From: an uncultured Acidimicrobiaceae bacterium
GTDB taxonomy: Bacteria; Actinomycetota; Acidimicrobiia; Acidimicrobiales; RAAP-2
DNA length: 11,619 bases
Direction: 5' to 3'
Assembly: GCA_937975915.1 (NCBI GenBank)
Contig: CALJTY010000052.1
Location: 1 to 11,619, forward strand
Positions within the stretch are counted from its first letter, which is position 1; each line of letters opens with the position of its first letter. This document shows positions 7,067-11,619 of this stretch, one piece after another. The notes beneath the pieces are model-generated. The model was not told where the DNA came from. It did no database searches and saw only the letters and a program-made list of their open reading frames with translations. The position numbers and the translations under genes are program-made.

Positions 7067-8884
7067 ATGACACTACGTTCTTCCATCCGAAATGTTGCAA
7101 TTATCGCCCACGTTGACCACGGTAAGACCACTTTGGTCGACGCCATGCTTCGACAGACCGGGTCCTTCACCGCTCACGAGGAACTCACCGACCGAGTCAT
7201 GGACTCTGGCGACCTCGAGCGCGAAAAGGGAATCACCATTCTCGCGAAGAACACTGCCGTTAAATGGAACGATCTAACCATCAACATCATCGACACACCT
7301 GGTCACGCCGACTTTGGTGGCGAAGTTGAGCGTGGGCTTGCAATGGTTGACGCAGTGGTTCTCCTGGTGGACGCTGCAGAGGGCCCACTCCCACAGACTC
7401 GATTTGTTCTTCGCAAAACTCTTGAAGCTCGTCTACCTGTTGTTCTCCTCATTAATAAGGTTGACCGCCCTGACGCTCGTATCTCTGAAGTAGTTACAGA
7501 AGTTGAGAACTTGTTTCTTGACCTTGACGCCGATGACGACCAGATTTCATTCCCGATCCTTTACGCGAGTGCTCGCCAAGGTTGGGCATCACTTAACGTT
7601 GAAGATACTTCAGGTGACTTAACGCCACTCTTCGAAACAATTCGTGACAGTGTTCCAGCCCCTGAGTACACCGAAGGGCACGGACTGCAAGCATTAGTTT
7701 GCAACCTTGATGCTTCGCCATACCTCGGACGTCTTGCGCTTTGTCGCATCATCAACGGAACACTCGTACGCGGACAACGTGTTGCGTGGTGTCACCTTGA
7801 TGGAACCATTGAATACGCAAAAGTTGCAGAACTCTTTATTACTGTCGCTCTTGAGCGCGTTCCAGCAGAAAGTGCGGGTCCTGGAGACATTGTTGCTGTG
7901 GCTGGATTCGAAACAATCACCATTGGTGAAACTCTTGCAGATCCGGATAATCCAATTGCTCTAGAGCCATTACACGTTGACGAGCCAAGTCTTTCAATGA
8001 CCATTGGAATCAACACTTCACCTCTTGCTGGTACTGAAGGAAAACTTCTTACTGCTCGCCAGGTGAAGGACCGTCTCGACAAAGAACTCGTGGGTAACGT
8101 TTCACTTCGCGTTTTGAACACTGAGCGTCCTGACGCATGGGAAGTTCAGGGCCGTGGAGAACTTCAGCTCGCAATCCTCATTGAAACAATGCGTCGCGAA
8201 GGCTTCGAGCTCACCGTTGGTAAGCCACAAGTTGTTAAGCGCGAAATCAACGGAAAAGTACACGAGCCAGTTGAGCGCGTGACTATTGACGTTCCAGAAG
8301 AATTCGTAGGAAACGTAACCACTCTGCTCGCTACCCGTAAGGGAAGCATGCTCGACATGGTCAACCACGGAACCGGATGGGTTCGCATGGAGTGGAGAAT
8401 TCCAGCTCGTGGACTCGTAGGAATTCGAACTGAATTCATGACAGAAACTCGTGGTGCTGGAATGATGCACTCAAACTCTGATGGCTACGAGCCATGGTTT
8501 GGTGACATCCGACTTCGCCAGAAGGGTGTGCTCGCAGCAGACCGTCGCGGATTCACTACATCGAATGCGCTGCTCGACCTTGAACAGCGAGGAATCTTGT
8601 TCGTTGGCCCTGGTATTGAAGTGTACGAAGGAATGATTGTTGGAGAAAACGCACGTTCAGAAGAAATGGACGTCAACCCGACGAAGGAAAAGAAGCTCAC
8701 CAACATGCGTGCTTCTGGATCTGACAACACTGAGCGCATTGCGCCACCAACAACGCTTTCGCTTGAGCAGGCTCTTGAATTCATTGCAGAAGACGAATCT
8801 GTTGAAGTAACACCGAAATCCGTACGCCTACGTAAAGTCATCCTGGACCAAGCTCAGCGCGCCCGCACCCGTAAAAAGGCATAG
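7067..8884 (+). CDS. typA: Translational GTPase TypA/BipA
   Basis: TypA is a ribosome-associated GTPase of the EF-G/LepA class that helps 50S subunit assembly and growth under cold or other stress. The 605-residue length is normal for the family. GTP-binding motifs are complete: the P-loop segment AHVDHGKTT at 14-22, DTPGH at 76-80, NKVD at 130-133, and the SAR G5 element in YASARQGW. These are followed by the beta-barrel domain II, the EF-G III/V-like domains (GRGELQLAILIETMRREGFE, then the GLVGIRTEFMTETRG segment), and the TypA-specific C-terminal domain ending in LTNMRASGSDNTE, SLEQALEFI and VEVTPKSVRLRK. The ATG start directly precedes the conserved SIRNVAIIAHVDHG. The gene is followed after 25 bases by tRNA-Ser on the same strand. 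Confidence 0.98.
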   Translation: MTLRSSIRNVAIIAHVDHGKTTLVDAMLRQTGSFTAHEELTDRVMDSGDLEREKGITILAKNTAVKWNDLTINIIDTPGHADFGGEVERGLAMVDAVVLLVDAAEGPLPQTRFVLRKTLEARLPVVLLINKVDRPDARISEVVTEVENLFLDLDADDDQISFPILYASARQGWASLNVEDTSGDLTPLFETIRDSVPAPEYTEGHGLQALVCNLDASPYLGRLALCRIINGTLVRGQRVAWCHLDGTIEYAKVAELFITVALERVPAESAGPGDIVAVAGFETITIGETLADPDNPIALEPLHVDEPSLSMTIGINTSPLAGTEGKLLTARQVKDRLDKELVGNVSLRVLNTERPDAWEVQGRGELQLAILIETMRREGFELTVGKPQVVKREINGKVHEPVERVTIDVPEEFVGNVTTLLATRKGSMLDMVNHGTGWVRMEWRIPARGLVGIRTEFMTETRGAGMMHSNSDGYEPWFGDIRLRQKGVLAADRRGFTTSNALLDLEQRGILFVGPGIEVYEGMIVGENARSEEMDVNPTKEKKLTNMRASGSDNTERIAPPTTLSLEQALEFIAEDESVEVTPKSVRLRKVILDQAQRARTRKKA

Positions 8885-8896
8885 TTGCTTTTCAAC

Positions 8897-8902
8897 TAGA
8901 AT
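8897..8902 (+). promoter_or_regulatory. -10 box (TAGAAT) just upstream of tRNA-Ser
   Basis: TAGAAT matches the -10 consensus well and is followed by seven bases and then the first base of the tRNA at 8910. Transcription from it would start at or within about two bases of the mature 5' end. No good -35 is visible in the end of typA. The tRNA could also be read from typA, since no terminator separates them. Confidence 0.45.
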
Positions 8903-8909
8903 CTTCCAC

Positions 8910-8997
8910 GGAGGGATGGCAGAGCGGACGAATGCACCGGTCTTGAAAACCGACGTGGGGCGACTCACCGTGGGTTCAAATCCCACTCCCTCCGCCA
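8910..8997 (+). tRNA. tRNA-Ser (anticodon UGA), CCA encoded
   Basis: The 88-base cloverleaf has a seven-pair acceptor stem (8910-8916 with 8987-8993), G discriminator at 8994 and genomic CCA at 8995-8997. The anticodon loop CTTGAAA (8942-8948) carries TGA at 8944-8946, which reads UCA and other UCN serine codons. A long variable arm (GTGGG-gcga-CTCAC) marks it as a class II serine tRNA, and the T arm is GTGGG-TTCAAAT-CCCAC. The outermost anticodon-stem pair (27-43) is a C-A mismatch, which is tolerable. A hairpin terminator follows three bases later. Confidence 0.97.
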
Positions 8998-9000
8998 TAG

Positions 9001-9038
9001 AAACGACCACCGGCTTTTGCTGGTGGTCGTTTTCTTTT
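9001..9038 (+). terminator. Strong intrinsic terminator after tRNA-Ser
   Basis: A 14-pair stem (9001-9014 with 9019-9032, one G-T pair near the tip) and TTTT loop are followed by TCTTTT. It lies directly after the CCA end. On the opposite strand the same hairpin begins just after the stop codon of the prephenate dehydratase gene, so it may also mark the end of that convergent transcript, although its T tract on that side is only three bases. Confidence 0.88.
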
Positions 9039-9942
9039 AGTGGCGAACGCGTGCCTTCAGGCTGCTTATCCAGTCGGATGCTGACTTGCGAGCTTCGCCA
9101 ACTTCTTCTCGACGAGTCTGCGCGGTATCACCCGTTACTGGATATGAACCCAAGAATTTCACTGGTGCAAGATGTGCTTGAAGATCTGTAAGCAACTCAC
9201 TCACAGAGTCATCTGCAACGTGACCCTCAAATTCCATGACGAAGCAGTAGTCGCCAAGTGCTCGCTTTGTCGGACGACTTTCGAGCTTGGTGAGGTTGAT
9301 GTTGCGAGCAGCGAACCGGCCGAGGATTGCGTAGAGAGATCCAGGACGGTCTGCATCTTGAAAACAAACAATTGAAGTGCGGTCATGTCCAGTTGGAGAG
9401 GTAATTGCATCTCGGCCAACGAGTACGAAGCGAGTTACGTTACCGGGGTGATCTTCAATGTTTGTTGCGAGTGAATTCAAACCAAAAAGTTTGCCAGCCA
9501 TTGCTGAGCCAACTGCAGCAACTGGCTCGCTCGAAGCTGCAACTTCACTCGCCGCTTGCGATGTTGACATTGTTTGACCAGTGTTTACACCAAGCTTGTT
9601 TAGATAACCCCGGCACTGCGCCAGTGCGTGCACGTAGCTAATGACCTTTTTTACATCGCCGAGTTCAATACCGGGACGAGCAAGCAAGTGAAGTTGAATA
9701 GGAATTACGATTTCGTGCTCAATAATGAGTTCATGGTCAAAAACAAGACCATCGATAGTGGCTGAAACAGTTCCTTCAATCGCATTCTCTAAAGGAACAA
9801 GAGCTTTATCGACACTGGCATCAGTGACAGCACTTAATAGATCCCCAATTGAGTCATACGCAACTGCTTCAACATCATTGAGAGTCGATACGGCCTCATG
9901 TGAGAAAGATCCCTTGGGCCCTAAATATCCGACACGTACCAT
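9037..9942 (-). CDS. pheA: Prephenate dehydratase (monofunctional, PDT plus ACT)
   Basis: This cytoplasmic enzyme converts prephenate to phenylpyruvate in phenylalanine synthesis. The 301 residues hold a PDT domain at about 3-178 with GPKGSFSHEA near the start, VPLENAIEGTVSATID at 49-64, and the catalytic TRF motif (T170-F172) in HPGNVTRFVLVGR. An ACT domain at about 188-265 has GSLY (201-204) and ESRP (221-224), the elements that bind phenylalanine for feedback control. There is no chorismate mutase domain, as usual in actinobacteria. A basic tail of about 30 residues follows the ACT domain. The ATG at 9942 is set by the -10 box TACAAT six bases upstream. Its 3' end runs into the shared hairpin at 9001-9038. 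Confidence 0.96.
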   Translation of the reverse strand: MVRVGYLGPKGSFSHEAVSTLNDVEAVAYDSIGDLLSAVTDASVDKALVPLENAIEGTVSATIDGLVFDHELIIEHEIVIPIQLHLLARPGIELGDVKKVISYVHALAQCRGYLNKLGVNTGQTMSTSQAASEVAASSEPVAAVGSAMAGKLFGLNSLATNIEDHPGNVTRFVLVGRDAITSPTGHDRTSIVCFQDADRPGSLYAILGRFAARNINLTKLESRPTKRALGDYCFVMEFEGHVADDSVSELLTDLQAHLAPVKFLGSYPVTGDTAQTRREEVGEARKSASDWISSLKARVRH

Positions 9943-9948
9943 TCTTAA

Positions 9949-9954
9949 ATTGTA
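9949..9954 (-). promoter_or_regulatory. -10 box (TACAAT) of leaderless pheA
   Basis: On the minus strand TACAAT is followed by six bases (TTAAGA) and the ATG at 9942. It is the closest match to the TATAAT consensus among the leaderless promoters here. TTAGGG at 9977-9972 is a poor -35 at 17 bases. No Shine-Dalgarno sequence lies in the gap, so pheA seems to be transcribed separately from the upstream ureohydrolase gene 63 bases away. Confidence 0.6.
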
Positions 9955-10005
9955 GGCGACAAGGTTGATCGCCCTAAGTGGACACCACTGAAAGACAGTG
10001 CGTGA

Positions 10006-11016
10006 CTAGCGGCCCTTCAAAAGAGGTTCGTTTGGGTTTCGAGTGACTTCACCACGTAACTTCTTCTGGCGCCACGCAATTCCCCCAAGCGCTTCTAAGA
10101 CAACACGATTGCCTAGATACGCAGTAATTTCTGCATGGTCATATGGGGGTGACACTTCAACTACATCCATACCGCACACTGGAACTTCCATGGCGATTCT
10201 GCGCACTGCGTCTAGCAATTCTCGACTCGATAGTCCACCTGGCTCAGGCGTGCCAGTTCCTGGAGCTGAGCCTGGGTCAACAACATCTACGTCCACTGAC
10301 AAAAACACCGCATCACAATCATCCATTGCGAGTGCGAGAGCTTCGTTAAGTACTTCATCAAGTCCACGAGAAACAATTTCACTCATCTCAAATGAACGCA
10401 TACCTTGATCGGCCATCCATGTCAGGGTTTCTTCTTCGGGCCAGTAGCCACGAAGTCCAATTTGCAAGAAACGGTCTCCACGACATGCGCCAGATTCAAT
10501 AAGCCTGCGCATTGGTGTTCCGTGTCCATGTAACGATCCCATTTGAGTATCACTCGTATCAGCGTGAGCGTCAAAGTGGATCACTGAAACTCGGCCCCAG
10601 CCAACGTGGTGAGCAACGCCCGTTACATCTGGCAACGCAATCGTGTGGTCACCACCCAGAATGATTGGGATAACTCCAGCGAGCGCAACTTGTTTGACCC
10701 GTTGCTCGAGTCTCTCTAACGAGAGCTCGGTGTCACCTGAGGGCATTTCCACATCGCCAAGGTCAACAACCCCAAGATCAGTAAGTGGATCGACACCCAG
10801 AGGAAGACTCGGACGCATTCCATCGTGAGGCAAGTAGTCGGTGATACGAATCGCTTGAGGACCGAAGCGGGTTCCAGAACGATGTGAAGTGCCACCATCA
10901 AATGGGGCACCAATGATGGCGGCTTTCGAGCTGTCCCACTCTGATGCGACGTCGGGGTCAGCAGCAGGGATTCCTAGGAATGTTGCATCTGGCCCGTAAA
11001 GGTTTCCTATACGCAT
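10006..11016 (-). CDS. speB: Agmatinase-family ureohydrolase
   Basis: The enzyme belongs to the arginase/agmatinase family, which uses two Mn ions to split guanidino compounds into urea and an amine. Agmatine (giving putrescine) is the usual substrate, but guanidinobutyrate or similar compounds cannot be excluded. The 336-residue protein has every metal ligand: H124 in GGDH (121-124), D149, H151 and D153 in DAHAD, and D242 and D244 in SVDVDVVDP. The SGTRFGPQAIR and TGTPEPGG signatures are also present. ATG 11016 is preferred because AGGGAG (11026-11021) lies four bases upstream and the protein then begins with a normal family N-terminus; an in-frame ATG at 11052 would add 12 residues of unlikely sequence. 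It is transcribed away from the SRPBCC gene and is followed by pheA on the same strand. Confidence 0.93.
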   Translation of the reverse strand: MRIGNLYGPDATFLGIPAADPDVASEWDSSKAAIIGAPFDGGTSHRSGTRFGPQAIRITDYLPHDGMRPSLPLGVDPLTDLGVVDLGDVEMPSGDTELSLERLEQRVKQVALAGVIPIILGGDHTIALPDVTGVAHHVGWGRVSVIHFDAHADTSDTQMGSLHGHGTPMRRLIESGACRGDRFLQIGLRGYWPEEETLTWMADQGMRSFEMSEIVSRGLDEVLNEALALAMDDCDAVFLSVDVDVVDPGSAPGTGTPEPGGLSSRELLDAVRRIAMEVPVCGMDVVEVSPPYDHAEITAYLGNRVVLEALGGIAWRQKKLRGEVTRNPNEPLLKGR

Positions 11017-11020
11017 TGTG

Positions 11021-11026
11021 CTCCCT
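11021..11026 (-). promoter_or_regulatory. Shine-Dalgarno site (AGGGAG) that decides the ureohydrolase start
   Basis: AGGGAG on the minus strand lies four bases before ATG 11016. This is one of the few genes in the window with a clear ribosome binding site, and no TANNNT box sits six bases before this start, so its mRNA should carry a leader. TATGTT near 11053-11048 is a possible -10 giving a leader of roughly 25 bases. Confidence 0.55.
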
Positions 11027-11086
11027 AAGTGACATTTGCCTGTATCCAACATACCTAAATTTGAGCCTTCTTATTTAAAGTGCCCC

Positions 11087-11092
11087 TACGAT
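11087..11092 (+). promoter_or_regulatory. -10 box (TACGAT) of leaderless SRPBCC gene
   Basis: TACGAT is followed by six bases (ggaggt) and the ATG at 11099. The GGAGG in those six bases looks like a Shine-Dalgarno core but is only one base from the ATG, too close to work, and would not be in the mRNA if transcription starts at the ATG. TTGAGC at 11061-11066 is a possible but widely spaced -35. Confidence 0.5.
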
Positions 11093-11098
11093 GGAGGT

Positions 11099-11530
11099 AT
11101 GTCAAAGAAAAACATCATTTCTACCTCACGAGTAATAGCTGCTCCGCCAGCAAAGATTTTTGATTTGCTTGCTGACCCGCATCAGCACTCAAAGCTTGAC
11201 GGCCTGGGATCAGTTGTCTCGGTTCTAAAGGGACCAGATCGTTTATACCTCGGTGCAAAATTCAAGATGCAGATGAACCGCAAGGCAAAATATTCCACCT
11301 CAAATGTTGTTTCAACGTTCGAAGAAAACAAGGCCATTGCATGGCATCACTTCTCACACTTCATTTGGCGCTACGACCTAGAAGAAGTGCCAGGCGGGAC
11401 AAAAGTAACTGAATCATTTGACTTCTCTAAGCCGTGGGGCTTCTTCATTCCTCTGATTGGCTGGGACACAGCAGATCTTCGAGGTATGGAAAAGACTTTG
11501 GAAATCCTCGAGAAGGTTGTTACGGCGTAA
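11099..11530 (+). CDS. SRPBCC-family protein (START/polyketide cyclase-like)
   Basis: The 143-residue protein has the single-domain layout of the SRPBCC superfamily, a helix-grip fold with a deep hydrophobic ligand pocket. The N-terminal pattern (a beta strand with STSRVIAAPPAKIFDLLADPHQHSKLDG) is typical, followed by an antiparallel sheet, the TKVTESFDFS strand and a long C-terminal helix (GMEKTLEILEKVV) that closes the pocket. The ligand cannot be told from sequence. No signal peptide is present, so it should be cytoplasmic. The frame is open upstream to 11036, but ATG 11099 matches the family N-terminus and has a -10 box six bases before it. Its last 11 bases overlap the tail of the convergent minus-strand gene. 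Confidence 0.85.
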   Translation: MSKKNIISTSRVIAAPPAKIFDLLADPHQHSKLDGLGSVVSVLKGPDRLYLGAKFKMQMNRKAKYSTSNVVSTFEENKAIAWHHFSHFIWRYDLEEVPGGTKVTESFDFSKPWGFFIPLIGWDTADLRGMEKTLEILEKVVTA

Positions 11531-11619
11531 CAGTTACTTTGGCGCCGGTATTAATTAGCTCTACCCAGGTTTGTCCCGGCGTTAGCGCAACAACTTTGCC
11601 GGTCAACGTTTTATAAATT
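11520..11619 (-). CDS. C-terminal end of a probable DUF3048 (YerB-like) protein, cut by window edge
   Basis: On the minus strand an open frame enters from the right edge and ends at TAA (11522-11520), giving the last 32 residues. They contain LTPGQTWVEL followed by a short polar strand and VTVTP at the terminus, which I recall as the closing strand pair of DUF3048 lipoproteins found widely in actinobacteria and Firmicutes. Only the tail is visible, so the lipoprotein signal and main domains cannot be checked. The stop codon lies inside the end of the SRPBCC gene, giving an 11-base tail-to-tail overlap with no room for a separate terminator. Confidence 0.55.
   Translation of the reverse strand, partial: IYKTLTGKVVALTPGQTWVELINTGAKVTVTP

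Noticed and set aside
8102..8470. Long minus-strand frames inside typA (also 7792-8121 and 8485-8841)
   Set aside because: They are shadows of a clearly conserved gene and show no protein-like features.
8828..9010. Minus-strand frame with GVGFEPTVSRPTSVFKTGAFVRSAIPP-like product
   Set aside because: It is the antisense of tRNA-Ser; this peptide is a well-known spurious protein call over serine tRNA genes.
8916..9191. Plus-strand frame beginning inside the tRNA
   Set aside because: It runs through the tRNA, the terminator hairpin and the antisense of pheA; it is not a gene.
9986..10000. CACTG-aaaga-CAGTG hairpin between the ureohydrolase and pheA genes
   Set aside because: Only five pairs and no T tract on either strand, so it is not a credible terminator; chance is likely.
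11017..11052. Longer start for the ureohydrolase at ATG 11052
   Set aside because: It would add 12 residues not typical of the family and would bury the AGGGAG ribosome binding site inside the coding region.
1..11619. Search for CRISPR arrays, insertion sequences, phage genes or a defence island
   Set aside because: No regularly spaced direct repeats, transposase motifs or terminal inverted repeats were seen; the gene content is ordinary chromosomal.

Overview
The window looks like part of an actinobacterial chromosome (Actinomycetota) of moderate GC. The evidence is a DUF4395 membrane protein of actinobacterial type, an actinobacterial-style TypA and monofunctional prephenate dehydratase, and several genes whose -10 box (TANNNT) lies exactly six bases before the start codon, the layout of leaderless mRNAs common in this phylum. 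A streamlined aquatic lineage (Acidimicrobiia-like or a freshwater actinobacterium) is a guess; the class cannot be fixed from this sequence alone. I see no insertion sequence, phage gene or CRISPR array.

Layout. 1-474: 3' part of a DUF4395 membrane protein. 549-2885: secreted S53 (sedolisin/kumamolisin) peptidase with C-terminal Ig-like and FN3-like domains. 3008-5029: a second secreted protein, apparently a beta-propeller fused to a GH25-like barrel domain. 5045-5272: a 75-residue coiled-coil protein. 5276-5380 (minus): a 34-residue membrane microprotein with its own promoter. 5426-6223 and 6220-7026: a translationally coupled pair of proteins that look like degenerate, probably paralogous PD-(D/E)XK folds. 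7067-8884: typA. 8910-8997: tRNA-Ser(UGA), closed by a strong hairpin terminator. 9037-9942 (minus): prephenate dehydratase. 10006-11016 (minus): agmatinase-family ureohydrolase. 11099-11530: SRPBCC-family protein. 11520-11619 (minus): C-terminal end of a probable DUF3048 protein, overlapping the previous gene tail to tail.

How the genes fit together. The first third encodes envelope or exported functions: an acid peptidase with its own propeptide, and a putative glycan-binding or glycan-cleaving protein. The middle holds small and uncharacterised genes leading into typA, a ribosome-associated GTPase. The last third is housekeeping metabolism (phenylalanine synthesis, guanidino-compound hydrolysis). 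Most genes appear to have individual promoters; the only clear translational coupling is the ATGA overlap at 6220-6223.

The points most worth following up are the repeated TANNNT-N6-start architecture, the unannotated 34-residue membrane protein, the propeller-plus-barrel secreted protein, and the pseudo-nuclease pair upstream of typA.
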